From positions 98,012 to 162,011 of the forward strand of contig NW_027192206.1 of NCBI RefSeq assembly GCF_041956535.1: a stretch of 64,000 nucleotides of DNA, in the 5' to 3' direction. The position numbers and the translations under genes were made by a program. The stretch is from Calcarisporiella thermophila CBS 279.70. Its lineage: Eukaryota > Calcarisporiellomycota. Shown piece by piece: positions 23,708 through 35,139 of this stretch (positions are counted from its first letter, which is position 1; every line of letters begins with the position of its first letter). The notes below the pieces were generated by a model. The model was not told the DNA's origin and did not search any database. It worked only from the letters and a program-made list of their open reading frames with translations.

Positions 23708-25326
23708 TCACAGCTTACGAGCCAGCACGATCGAATGCTGCGCTCCTGCTGACACTCGGATGACTTTGTATCCCTCTAGGCGCTTGCCGACAATCTTCTG
23801 CGGCGTGATTTCGTCCTCCTCTTTCCCCGTTCCCAATGCCCCATTTTCACCAAAGCCCCACGAATACACCTCGCCTTCTCGGGTAAGGGCCAGTGAATGG
23901 TGCGTTCCAACGGCAATGGCATCACACGGTGGCAGTCCAGGGATTCGTGTTGGAGATGAGACAGCTTGTTTGCTTGAGCCCTCCGTGTCGTTCTCGTTGA
24001 GCTTCTGCAGCAGCTCAGTGGGAAGTCCCAGCTGCGAAGAGTCGCCGCGTCCAAAAGAGTACACCTCACCGTTGTCCAAAAGCACAACCGAGTGATGCTC
24101 ACCGCCAGCCGCTTGCTTCACAACTTTACCCTCCAGCTCCCCCTTGATCTCGGTCGGATTCATCACAGCGCCTTCGGGCACCCCATCACGCTCTTCTGTC
24201 AACCCACACTGGTAAAAGTTGTTTAGTCCCCACACTAGAAGACGTCCCTCCTTCGTCACTGCAAATGAGTGATATGAACCCGATCCAATGTGAATAATGT
24301 CACGAAGCGGAAGTCTACTCACAGCATAGTGTTAGTGTACCTGATGGGTGACCCAATCACGAGCAAATAATAATAATACTTTTGCGGTGACAAATATTCT
24401 TTAATACGCCTCTCTGAAATACGGTGTCCAAACTGATTCAACTGACCATTACCCCATCCGTAGACATGGCCAGATGCGGTCAAGGCCAGTGCATGCTCCA
24501 ATCCTGCTGTCACATCCACTATTTTATCCAATCCTTTAAGGAGCGTTGGCCGTTTGGCAATTTTTATATCTTTGTTGAAGCCTATATCTTTCCCTTCGCT
24601 ATCCTATAGTCGAGCAGAGGGTTAACGAACGAGAAGAGCAATCTTTGACAGGGTCAATATATACCCGGAATATACCCCATGCATACACCTTGCCATCGTC
24701 TGTAAGGGCTATCGATAGATTGTCCGCAGCAGCAATCTTGACGATCTTAACACCGTCGAGCCCTTCAACCGGGTCAGGAAGAAATTCGTCGCCATCGCGA
24801 CCCAACACACATTTGTCATTGCAACCCCATGAGATAATCTATCGAGAAAAAAAAAATAAAAACAATTTAGCAAAGAATAGTCAGATTATGCCAAAAAATA
24901 GTCTCAATTTGCTATGTTAAACACCTTGCCATCTTTAGTCAATACTAAACTGTGTAATCCTCCAGCCACAATGTCCACTCCTGTCACATCCTTCACGGGG
25001 AATGCCGCCTTCACTTCAAGGCGCTCGTCTCCTAACCCAAGTTGGCCGCAATCACCATTCCCGAACACAAAAATGGTCCCTTCATCAGCGGGGAGTTTGG
25101 GAGAAGGGTTGAGGGCTGGCTTGGCGGCGGGGGGTGCGGCAACGCGCGCACGTTTAGCTTTGGGAGGCGCGGCGGCGTCATTGTTATTGACGCGTTTTCG
25201 TCCATCGACGCGAGCAATCTTTTCACTCCGATCAGTAGCCGTTGTTTTCTTGGTGACTTTTGGGCCGGACGATTTTTTTTGGATAGAGGCAGGTGCGGGA
25301 CCGTTGGATTTTTTCTTTGCTGCCAT
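23708..25326 (-). CDS. RCC1: RCC1-type Ran guanine nucleotide exchange factor
   Basis: Exons complement(23708..24314, 24380..24603, 24665..24838, 24925..25326) give 468 aa. Residues 1-80 are Lys/Ala/Pro-rich with NLS-like clusters (KKTTATDRSEK, PPKAKRAR), as in yeast and fission-yeast homologues, consistent with a nuclear chromatin-bound protein. About seven RCC1 repeats follow: IFVFGNGDCGQLGLGD, IISWGCNDKCVLGRDGD, KVYAWGIFRDSEGKDIGF, HVYGWGNGQLNQFGHR, LLVWGLNNFYQCGL, EVYSFGRGDSSQLGLP and EVYSWGFGENGALGTG. The RDSEG segment in the third blade is typical of genuine Ran GEFs. The third intron (24315..24379, 65 nt, CACTAAC branch) yields PQKLPLRDIIHIGSGSYHSF. The gene is head to head with SelO, 277 nt apart. 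Confidence 0.9.
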
Positions 25327-25603
25327 ATTTAAATCAAAACTAGATGGATCGAAAACAGGAGAGGGAAGTGATACGAAGCAAGATCAAGGCAAAATGAAGT
25401 GGGCTCGACTGAGAAACCGAGGTGGCATCAATATTCGTGACTGTGATTCGTAATTCGAGGTACTTCTTGTAAAATGGTTTCCTATAGTATATTGGAGTAG
25501 CGGTCAGAGAGACAGTCATTAAAGTTGTGCGTATACCACCAGGCCGACACGAGGTTTGAAGCCAACATTACTAGTCTGGGCATTCACTTCAAGATCACAC
25601 CCG

Positions 25604-27510
25604 ATGATGAGTCGTTGCCCCACCATGCTCCGCCGCTTGTCCGATCTCCCACTTCATCCTCCACGATTCCCGAGCTCTCTCCCCATTGATCCCGCCACTC
25701 CAGACCCACACAATTTACCACCCCAAGAAACCCTTCATCAGAACCGTGCCGTACCCGGTTGCGCAAGCTATGTTCACCCGACACCCCAGCCCTCTCCCGA
25801 ACTCATCGCCGTCTCACCTGCTGCGGTCCAGCTACTTGAACTTGACCCAGCGGAAGTCGAGAAAAGAGAGTTCCTGGAGATAGTGGCCGGGAACAGAGTA
25901 TTAGAGGGGACCACCCCATGGGCGCAGAACTATGGTGGCCATCAGTTTGGCGTCTGGGCGGGTCAGTTAGGAGATGGCCGTGCCATTTCTTTATTCGAGA
26001 CCAAGACTTCCAGTGGCGAAATCTATGAGCTTCAGCTGAAAGGGGCTGGAAAAACCCCTTACTCCCGCTGGTTCACGGATGGATGGGCGGTCCTACGCTC
26101 CTCTATCAGAGAGTTTCTTGGCTCGGAATACCTTGCGGCACTGAAAGTTCCGACGACTCGTGCCCTGTCGTTGGTGAAAACTTCTCGGGTAGTGAAGCGC
26201 GAAAGAAATGAGCCCGGCGCTGTCGTTTGTCGGATTGGACCATCGTTCGTTCGATTTGGCACCTTTGAAATATTCCATCAACGAGGCGACCGAGACACCC
26301 TTCGTCAACTCGCAGAATTCACATGCCGTGAGCTCTTTTCCATTTCCGAGCATGAGAAGCAACAGCAACACGATACAATCGTCCCCGCGGCCGACCAAGA
26401 GACAGGAAAGCCTGTAGCAGATAGCAAGGAGGGGAACGGCAATAGATTTTGGCAAATGTTCCGAGAAAGTGCCTACCGCACCGCCCGAATGGTCGCCCGA
26501 TGGCAGGCTACCGGATTTTGCCATGGCGTACTCAACACAGATAATATGCATGTCCTGGGGGTTACGCTCGATTACGGGCCATTTGCGTTTATGGAGGCTT
26601 TTGATCCCAAATTCATTTGCAATCATTCCGACGACGGGGTAGATTTCGTGTGCGACTCTGCTCAACTGCCAATTCCATTGATTAACCTCCATTGCCTCTT
26701 GCTTTCTACTCGTTTTAGGGAAGATATTCGTACGAGGCTCAGCCCCAGATCTGCGCATGGAATCTGTTCAAGTTTGGCACAACCTTAGCAGAGCTGATTG
26801 GTGCTGGAAATATGGTTGATTCCCCCTCGCAGCCCTCCGATGAGCAACTCAAAATCTACCGAGAAAAAGGAAAGAGCTCTGTTGTCCAATTTTTGAACGA
26901 CGAATTTGGAAACGCATTTCTTCGGGAATACACAACCTTCATGCGAGAGAAGCTGGGTTTCAGCGAGCAACTGGAAGATGATTTGTCCAGAGTGATTGAG
27001 CCGTTGCTCTCGGTCTTATATCGTCACGATCTCGACTACCACCGTTTTTTCCGCTCACTCTCCTCTTTCGATGCAACTGGGGAAGAGGACATCCCGCAAG
27101 ACGGAGAGGTTGTCACGAGGTTGATCGGAGGGTGTTCTCCGACAGGATTCGGGTTCGAGGACCAACGCGTCCAATCCCAGAAAGACTCAGTCTTACGTCG
27201 CGACGTGGCCAACTGGCTCGAGCTTTATCGAGCCCGTCTGCAAGTCGAAGGTCAGTTTGCGGCTCGTGAGCAGAAGGGGCTTCGTGCCAGTGGGATGAAC
27301 AAAGCCAATCCCAGCTTTGTTCTGCGAAACTGGGTCGCCCAGGAGGTCATTGACGCAGCAGAGCAAGGTGATTACGCGCCGTTGAAGGTGTGTCTTGAAA
27401 TGTGCCTTGAGCCTTTCAAGGAGCCTGATGAATACCCGGATGGTGGAAGGCGATTTTTGGAGAAGACACCCCGGTGGGGGCAGGGTCTTATTTGTTCTTG
27501 TAGTTCATGA
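25604..27510 (+). CDS. FMP40: SelO/YdiU pseudokinase protein AMPylase (Cys form), mitochondrial
   Basis: Exons 25604..26638 and 26719..27510 give 608 aa. SelO pseudokinases transfer AMP to protein Ser/Thr/Tyr in mitochondria and respond to redox state. MMSRCPTMLRRLSDLPLHPP is an Arg-rich, probably mitochondrial presequence; a second ATG at 25625 is possible. Diagnostic segments are NYGGHQFGVWAGQLGDGRA, ELQLKGAGKTPYSRWFTDG, VLRSSIREFLGSEYL, GFCHGVLNTDNMHVLG, LDYGPFAFMEAFDP and ICNHSDDGGRYSYEAQPQ. The splice junction falls in SDDG|GRYSY. The C-terminus is CSCSS, where vertebrate SelO has selenocysteine third from the end; a Cys codon (TGT) is used here and the stop is the next TGA after SS. The FMP40 symbol is by yeast orthology. 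Confidence 0.93.
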
Positions 27511-27753
27511 ACTTGTATTTATTTTTCAGTTGATAAACTTAGTAAAATTATATATATAGCGGTGCAATGGAAGGTATTAAATGCACATTATATTTAAAGA
27601 TAAGCAAAAAAAACCCGAGAAAGAAGATATAAACACGAAAGATAAATTAAACAACAATATAAGTAAATCGGGTATCTAAGAGGGGTGAAATTAAAAAGAT
27701 CATTTCATATCATTGGCAAACCAGCAGAAAGACAAGAAGAAAAAAAAGTTCAT

Positions 27754-29032
27754 CTATTCATAGAGATCTTCATCTATGCTTTCCTTCACTTGATAGAAAA
27801 TGCTCATTCCCTTCATCTATGGAAAAATCAGCCAATTAATAAAAAGAAAAGAAACAAAAATAAGACAGAAACGTTCTTGCTATTGCACTTACCACATGAT
27901 CTGATACATGGCAGTGGAACATCCACTCGCCGAGATTGTCTGGAATCATATCCACGGTGCGGAAGGACGCGGGGAACACGTCGACTACATCCATGCGATG
28001 ACCTGCCATCGAGACGGAGGAGCCGTGCCAATGCGCCGTATGCATGTCAAAAGTGCTACCTAACGAGAAGACATACCACCGCACGCGGCTATTCATATGC
28101 AGCGGAAGTTCGTCTAAGTTGTTGAACATGAACCCATTAATGTTCTCCATGAAATTCGACGCGCGGAACTCGGGGTTGGAAATGTCGACGCCCTTGGGGT
28201 CGGTGGTATATTTGGCAATGTTGTCGGCCAGATAGGGAGAGCGATTTTCGTCGGTCACTAGAAGAGCTGTGACCACCTCCTGGTCAATGAATCCAGACGG
28301 GAGCCCGTCCGCATCCAACATACCACGCCGGTAGATGATGATCGGCCCGAGCAAGCCCGCGAAAATGTCCGCCGGATCCTCCACATGTGAATGGTATGCG
28401 TGCAGCATCGAGCTGGCATCCTCCGTCCCAGGCCCGCTACGCTCCGGCACATCCCACACATATATGTGAGTTTCTCCCGGCGGAACGCGAGCACCCTTCT
28501 GATTCAGCGTGTTAGAATAGTATGCACCCTCCGACATGGGAGAGTACTTCACACCGTGCGGATGAATAGAATAGTGGCGTGATGCCATATTTTTGAAATG
28601 GATTCTTATTTTGTCTCCGACCTCTGCTCGCACAATGGGACCAAGTAGGCCCAGGTGATGTTCGTGAGGAGCCCGTGTTGCAAAGGTCGGATCGGTATAC
28701 GCACGGTACACCGCCTTCTTGTAACGACTGCCGATGCGCTGTGGACCAGAGATAGTGAATGTGCGAGCAACAGTATCATTCAGTTCTCCACCGTGAAATC
28801 GATCATAACGCATCGGTGTATAATCCCACTCGATTTCCTCAGCCGCAATGTAGTAATCGCGCACGAGCCCTGAGAGCGGATAGCCAGCACCTCCAGAACC
28901 ATCACCTTTGGCAAGCTCAGAGACGGACTGGCGCTTGCTGAGAACTGGACTAGGATCCTTGAGATGCAGAGGCCTGCAGAATGCCATCGTGGAAAAGAGT
29001 GCTGTCAGAGCACAACTTAGATATATTCGCAT
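27754..29032 (-). CDS. Two-domain ceruloplasmin/hephaestin-like multicopper oxidase
   Basis: Exons complement(27754..27816, 27893..29032) give 400 aa. Signal peptide MRIYLSCALTALFSTMAFCRP. Two cupredoxin domains follow and resemble one ceruloplasmin/hephaestin/factor VIII repeat: ARTFTISGPQRIGSRYKKAVY, HEHHLGLLGPIVRAEVGDKI, SIHPHGVKYSP, PPGETHIYVWDVPERSGPG, YHSHVEDPADIFAGLLGPI, NGFMFNNLDELPLH, HTAHWHGSSVSMAGHRMDVVDVFPAS and WMFHCHVSDHVMKGM. All trinuclear-cluster His pairs and a type 1 site (HCHxxxHxxxxM) are present. The axial Met lies across the splice junction in the small last exon (MKGMSIFYQV). A probable secreted ferroxidase or phenol oxidase. Half to one third the size of animal homologues, so an active form might be a trimer, as in bacterial two-domain laccases (inference). 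Confidence 0.88.
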
Positions 29033-30691
29033 TCTGAATTCCAGAGATAGTAACTCAATATACTACAATTGAAGAAAGGTGAAAAGAGAGGAGAGACGCG
29101 GAATGAGTAATCAGTAAAACAAAGGATGCTTTGATCTGATGCAACCTAAATACAGAACTCTTAAGATGAACCGTTTAGTCCACTTGTTAACCTCTTCTAT
29201 AATAATCTGAAACCTTTCGAAGCACAAACATTGGGCTCCACTTAGCCACTTTTCTCCTAAGTCGGATCTTAAATTTTAGACATGGCTGATGAAGCAAATT
29301 TACAAATGGGAGAATCTACAAAGAAACAGACAGGATCGTTAAAATTATGAAGTTTAATTGTTAAGACTATTTAGTTATAAATCTTGGGTATTATAGCAGA
29401 CTTTTGAGAGCTAATAATACTGCGATTGCTCATCTTAGTGTACTCATTCTTAGTGTAATAGATCCATAATCGCTTGTAGTTGTATTCCAAAAATCGCGCT
29501 CAAAACTTTCCTTCCATTTAATAGTTTTTTCATCATTTACCAAACTACCCTAAAATTTACCTTGATATTTACTTTATTCAGAATTAATATATACCCTATA
29601 CCTATCATAATATTTGCAATAATATCTACCTAAAATTTCGCAGCTAAAACCTACAATTTAGCTAGAGTTTGCTAATGGCATTTTTTTGCCACACCTGACC
29701 CTGCTATTCCTTATTTAAATTGAATAGAGAGTTTTGCAACAGCGTTTGAAGCGGGAGGAAATCTCGAACAGGGAAAGGATTAGCTCGTCAGTATATTGAA
29801 CCTAATTTCTTAAAGGCTATCAACCGTTGCTCCCAAACCTCTATCATATGCCAAGAATTCCGCCCACATAGCAGTTTCTGGTATATGAATATTACGTACA
29901 CAAACCGGAGTAATGGTAACAAAGAAATCCACAGAAAACAGTCAAGAGAGCGGGGTAGAAATCCCGGATTAAACCAAACTCTCTTGGGTACAAGAATGGA
30001 AATAAAATTTTTCGACTTCTTTGACCCCCTCCTTCCTCCTCTGCATCCCTCTTTCAAACCCTATTCACTAATCCCATTAAACTGTACAATCAAACCGTCT
30101 ACACAATTTCTCTATATTCAACACCCGTTCATATGATGCAATCCTTGACATGTGCCTTTAGTCCCTGTGGTTTCCTTTCCTCTTCCTTGTGTACCGGAGG
30201 CCACTTTGTCACCGCCTTATCCTTCATTGTAAGGATTTTCTGGTTGATTTTAGCTTTCTCGTGCAGGAGCAAGAGTAATTTTGGTGGGTTTTATGCATGA
30301 ATATTAAAATTTATTTTCTATTGCTACCACTAAAGATTATTACGCTATTTCAATAGGTTTTTAAATATTTTGCTGTCTACACGCTTCCGACTTTAATATG
30401 AACCGATTAGAGCCACTGTAATACTCAAGGACTCTATAGGAGAATCATAGCTCGAAAATTTTTTTATTTGCTATTATCCAACAATTACCAAAGAGAAATG
30501 CATGTATAGGCCATTTGTCATCTTGCATTGAACTAGCTTAATTAAATCACTAAACAGGAAATCACTCATTAATGCAGATATACTGTAAATATGCTACAAT
30601 TTGGTGAAAAGTCTTATAGATTGTGTTAAATAGTGTGTTTTCTCCAGATATTTTGATACATCAACTTTAATGTCAATAACGCATTGAATAG
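29033..30691. other. AT-rich intergenic
   Basis: Start of the AT-rich island. Open frames near 29788-30136 have no motifs and sit in low-complexity DNA. The last bases (GCATTGAATAG before 30692) resemble an intron 3' end leading into the orphan frame at 30692. No upstream exon was identified. Confidence 0.5.
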
Positions 30692-31024
30692 GACCCAAAG
30701 ACGAGCTTGTTGGCGTTGTTAGCGCCCTAAGCGGAGGCAACCATTACTACAGGAACGGCGTTGAATATGACCCCATCCTTGACAAAATTGCTGCCCTCTG
30801 CTCTGACCTTGTTAAACGTGTTGGGGCTGACAACATTCTTCGCGATCCCAACAACATTGTTCGTGGGATTAATGCCAAGAACATTGTTCGTGAGATTGGC
30901 GGCGACATTAATGAAACCAATTTACGCGTTGTTGGCGTCTGTTATTGCATCGCTGTTGTTGAAAATCTTAAAAAAATTTTGCGACCCCAACAACCCTGAC
31001 AACCGCGCCAACAACCTTGGTTAG
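30692..31024 (+). pseudogene. Orphan exon or frameshifted gene fragment
   Basis: From 30694 an open frame with no ATG of its own runs about 100 codons: PKDELVGVVSALSGGNHYYR, then alternating DNILRDPNNIVRG and AKNIVREIGGDINETNLR segments, stopping at TGA 30997. It escapes simple ORF calling because it starts at an acceptor-like AATAG. Immediately after a run of seven A (about 30970-30976) the frame changes character. In the frame one base over, the text becomes CDPNNPDNRANNLG before TAG 31022, matching the Asp/Asn-rich style of the upstream part. One A fewer would join the two, so this looks like a frameshifted gene or a homopolymer sequence error. Family not recognised. Confidence 0.35.
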
Positions 31025-31863
31025 TATCGCTATATTCTACCCTTTTGATACACACTGAAGCACTCAAACAAAAGCGAGCTCAGACATAAGTTTTTTTTTA
31101 CTCACTATTCAACTTTAATTTGATCATATTTTTTCTTTTCGTGCCATGTCCTTAACATGTGCTTCTTTATACATAGAAAAATAAATATATCAAAAATTAT
31201 AATATATAATATCCATTGATCTATTGATTTTTAATTTATAAATGTAGTAATAAACAAAAAATTAATTACAGACGGTATCTACTATCCTTGCTTCCTAGCT
31301 TCGAGAAGTCTTATGAATCTGTGCTGTGTTTGCAGAGTGTAGTGGGTGGGTGTCCAGTTTCATTCCCCTAGGGTTCTCGCCCTTAGGGAATTAGCCCTTT
31401 ACAGGTTCGACGAATGCTCTTCAAGCATCCTGCTCAAGGTTCTTTCTCTGGAAGATGTTTCATTGTAGCGATATCCCTATGGGGAAATTATCTATCTCAC
31501 CGCGGCGATAGAACTGTTCGAATATATCGCCGAGGTCCAGTTAGTTGCTTTTAATATTGTTCAAGTGGCATGCCTCGTAAAAAGGCGTAGGACGATATGG
31601 TGGTTCTGGTTAAGTGAGCTGCTGCTAAGATAATGTCCTAGCACGACTAACATAAACTACATACTCGCATTATTTTCGTATTCAGGATGCAAAACTATCA
31701 AAAATGGCAATCGAGCTAATTTATTTTGAACAATCTATGATATATATTGCAGTAGTGATATGGTGATTACATTTAAATTAGAGATAAATTGGAGTAATGG
31801 TATTATTAAAGGATGCCGTGCCGATGGATAACGATGCAGTATGTCACGCTTTTGACTCTTACA
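31025..31863. other. AT-rich intergenic
   Basis: No gene seen. A moderately GC-richer block at about 31270-31620 stands out from the AT-rich flanks and contains the inverted-repeat-like CCCCTAGGG...CCCTTAGGG. It has no long open frame on either strand and could be an element remnant or a non-coding RNA; this is not supported further. Confidence 0.4.
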
Positions 31864-34547
31864 TTAGAACATATTTGCCACCTGATTCCACACATGGTTG
31901 TAAGCCGTGGCCGACACTTGGTCGAAGTACAGGCGCTCGTCTCCGGATGTGAAGGTATATTCGACCATGTCAGATCCCGAATCCGTGAAGAAAGCGCGAC
32001 GGATTGTATAAGACAAGTAGGATCGGGTGGGGAGTGGGCGGAAGTTTCTGAAGAGATCAGCGTTTTCTGAGTTCTTGAGAATATCCACCTCTGGGTGATG
32101 GAGGACCGAAGTGGGAAAGTCTTTATAGTCTGTGCGGATACAAGAAAATCACGGTTTAGGATAGGTAAGAGTAAAAATGGTGAAATTGTCACTTACCAAC
32201 CACTATGATTCATTGAGACATGAGGAGCAAATGAGAAAAGATTAGCACGAGCGAACAAGAGATGAAATGAAAATAGCATCGATAATAGGGCTTGTGGTCT
32301 CACCTTCGTTTCCGGGGTAAGAGTAGTAGGTCATGGGGGTATCAGGAAAACCACCAAGAGTCACGATTTTCACCTTCTTTTCACGCTGCAACACTATATT
32401 CATAAAGCATTGTTAAACAAGGTCTCTATTGACATAATTCCCAGACCACTACTTACAAACTGGAAGATACACGCAAGCAGAGCCACTGCAGATAAGTACA
32501 AGTTGTTAGTATTTCTTCCTTATATGGCCTTTTCTAACATATAATTACCAGTCTCCTTGTGAAATGACTCGAATATTTTCGCCGCCCCAGGAGTGCTTAG
32601 GGAAGTTTTTGATTATATCCGCATGCCGGGTCCACATAGGTGCACAATCGGTGCGATATCGATCTGTGTAGTTGGCCGTACTGCCCCCATAGGAGTATTC
32701 TCGGAAAGGTCGCTCCAACCAGGTGGTGTTGGTCCAGGTGGTGTTGGTCCAGGTGGTGTTGGTCCAGGTGTTTTCGTCCGCAAACAAGACATCTGCATTC
32801 AGAGATCAGCTATCATGTACGACACATTGGAAATATGCTTACAACTTACTTGCTCCCCACACCCAGGGTAATCCTTGTCTTCTAAATTCTTGGGCAAGTC
32901 GGATAGCCTTAGGAGAAGCCAGGTTCTCAGAAGGATATTGAGATAGTCTGCTAGGATATTGAGTCTCATTGAGCAGATTGGCCAAGATCATCTCCGCCAA
33001 GCAACCCTGTCCACCTATGTGTATTGCAAAAATAAATAGAGAGAGGGAGTCGGAGTCAATGATACTGCATAAAGTAAATTGACTCGGTAGAATATGGAAC
33101 CCAACTTACCTCCGTTGTGAGATACATCGATAATGAGATTTTGAACGGACCTTTCCTTGAATGCAGTTAAGCCTTTCACAATATTCTCAAGGAATCCACG
33201 CTCATTCGCTGCGGCATTCTCGTGCCAGACAGAATCGGTGCTATTATGGGGGTACACACTCGAATATATGAATACGCCCGTTTTAGGTCTACCTTGGGGT
33301 TGTGGGAGGATCACAAATGCTGTCTTTCCATCAGCCGCAACCACCTCCACACCCATTTTTTCCGAATCCAGAGCGGGCTGCTCCACAAGCTGAACATCGG
33401 GAGAGGGACTAGCATAGGCGCTATCTTTAACGTCGAATGTGGGCATGCAAGCTTGTTTCCAGTACTCTAAATTGGTCAAATTGGTAAAGTAGCTATTAGA
33501 GGTGATTTGAAACCCATCTCTTTGATGCCATAAACCTTACCATCCGAGTTAGTCCAGTTGCCGGAAATACGCCGAGAAAACCATGGCATGTTAATTTCGA
33601 ATTCAGAGCCAGGTTCAGAGGGAGTCTCGCACTTCAGAGTATAGCTGACATGAGAGGATTCTGGCAACACGGTTCTCATGGCAAAATCTCCTGAGAACAC
33701 CCTAAATTGGAATTTATTGCCACCCAAATGTTCGTAATGGGACATGCTAGCGAGCGAGTGGGTAAAGCCGACAGAGGGGTCTTTGAGGCCAGGCACGTTT
33801 ACCGCAGACCATTTGCGAAGATAGGCAAGGGCCTCCTCCCCATTGATTCGAGCCACCGAGCATCCTGTAAAATTGCGCTTTTCGAGACTAGGATGAGTCT
33901 GAGTGCTGGCCAGCATCCCAAGCACTTTGATCTGCTGATGACCACTCGAGTCCACCGGCGCATAAAGGAGCAGCGGCTGGTGGAAAACATAGCGATTACA
34001 ATAGCACCTACATGATTCAATGTGTAAACACCATCCAATCTACAAGTTAAATGACGGCGGAATTTACCGATTACAGTATCTGAGATGCCCATCGCGCCCT
34101 TTGCCAATCACTTTAGACAGGTCAGTGTGGAAATCCAAATCCTTCGTGTACTGCTTGTTGCGCAACGCGTTAATTTCTTCTACTAAATCTACGGGGGTTT
34201 GGTTAAATCTCGAATCGGGAGGCGCCTTCACAACATCGCGGTATACATAGAGCGAATCCATGACATCGGCTACTGTATCTAGAGTCTGAGTGGCGATTGT
34301 GTTATTGAATGGGAATATTTCGTAGCAGCTTTTAACTGCCTGCCAAGTGTCTGCTACCCAAACTAGAAATTGTACAAAGGAAAGATGAAGTGTCAGGGAA
34401 CAGAGCAAATTGGGTGCAATGGTATAGAGATGCTGGAGGTATACCGTTGTCGGGCCAATGAGACAACTTGGCACATGGGTCCTCCTGAATAGGAGCCGAT
34501 AATATCGCGGGGATGAAACATAAAATGCAAGGCACAACCGTCCGCAT
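31864..34547 (-). CDS. Secreted S41-family (C-terminal processing type) peptidase-like protein
   Basis: Ten exons, complement(31864..32129, 32197..32202, 32304..32393, 32457..32485, 32549..32792, 32850..33014, 33110..33466, 33541..34007, 34068..34362, 34445..34547), give 673 aa in one frame. Signal peptide MRTVVPCILCFIPAILSA. DGHLRY (N-part), LIIDVSHNGGGQGCLAEMI (S41 core beta strand and Gly-rich loop) and GDCGSACVYLP, which carries the presumed nucleophile Ser, place it in the fungal S41 group. Several NTT/NST sequons are present. A 15-bp unit repeated three times near 32718-32762 encodes TWTNT. One exon is only 6 nt (32197..32202) yet has perfect AG and GTAAGT flanks; skipping it also keeps the frame. 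Exon 2/3 join duplicates a CNR tripeptide and is the least certain boundary. Confidence 0.75.
32718..32762. repeat. 15-bp minisatellite inside the S41 gene
   Basis: Three perfect copies of a 15-bp unit (plus strand GGTGTTGGTCCAGGT). On the coding strand each adds Thr-Trp-Thr-Asn-Thr, so each copy creates one N-glycosylation sequon (NTT). The unit is a multiple of three, so copy-number changes keep the frame. Confidence 0.85.
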
Positions 34548-34888
34548 CCTAAGATGTGTTTAATAGATATAAAATCTCGAGTGAACCTCTGCCCTTATTA
34601 CATTTCCCTATATATATAGAGGCTGGGATTTTGTTTTGTGCTTGCATTGCCACTTTCATGCTCGATAGAACATCGGCCTTGTGCGATTGCACATCCATTT
34701 TGGGGAGGCGCAATTCTATCATCTCCTCTTTTGGGGGGCGGGTTGTCACACCTAATTCTAGAAGATACGGGCCATGTGCTTAAATGGAATATAACTTACG
34801 CACAATTCTCATAATATTCCAAATTAAGAAACTTGTTAACTGACGCGGTGTTAACCACTGCTCGATTTGACGCCCTCATTGGCTGCAA

Positions 34889-35139
34889 TCACTCTGCGTA
34901 TAGAACTATTAAGAGATGGACCAACAGGGAATACAAAATTCCAATTGAGCCCAACTTAGCATAATCAGCATCAGCTTGAATAGGCCTAATCGGGGCATCG
35001 AAGGAAAGAAGCATCCAAATTTCGAATTCTTGCCCGGCTCCATTCCGATCCTCAGCTTTCTTTGAAATAATCAGCCGACTCTCCAAGCTGAAATGCACGC
35101 CTATACTATCGCCCAATGAATACAACCGTTCTCGAGCTC
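34889..35139 (-). other. Possible orphan exon
   Basis: Minus-strand frame without its own early ATG, entered through an acceptor-like TTATTAACAG. It reads ARERLYSLGDSIGVHFSLES, continues RLIISKKAEDRNGAGQEFEI and ends at a stop near 34889. Composition is protein-like and unlike the surrounding low-complexity DNA. No family recognised and no partner exon found. It may be a relic of a gene lost from this island. Confidence 0.25.

Noticed and set aside
25556-25603. Upstream start for SelO
   Set aside because: It relies on a TTG codon; the first in-frame ATG is 25604.
31270-31620. GC-richer block in AT-rich DNA, considered as a structured RNA or LTR
   Set aside because: No convincing long stem, no terminal repeats and no tRNA/rRNA signature could be established by eye.
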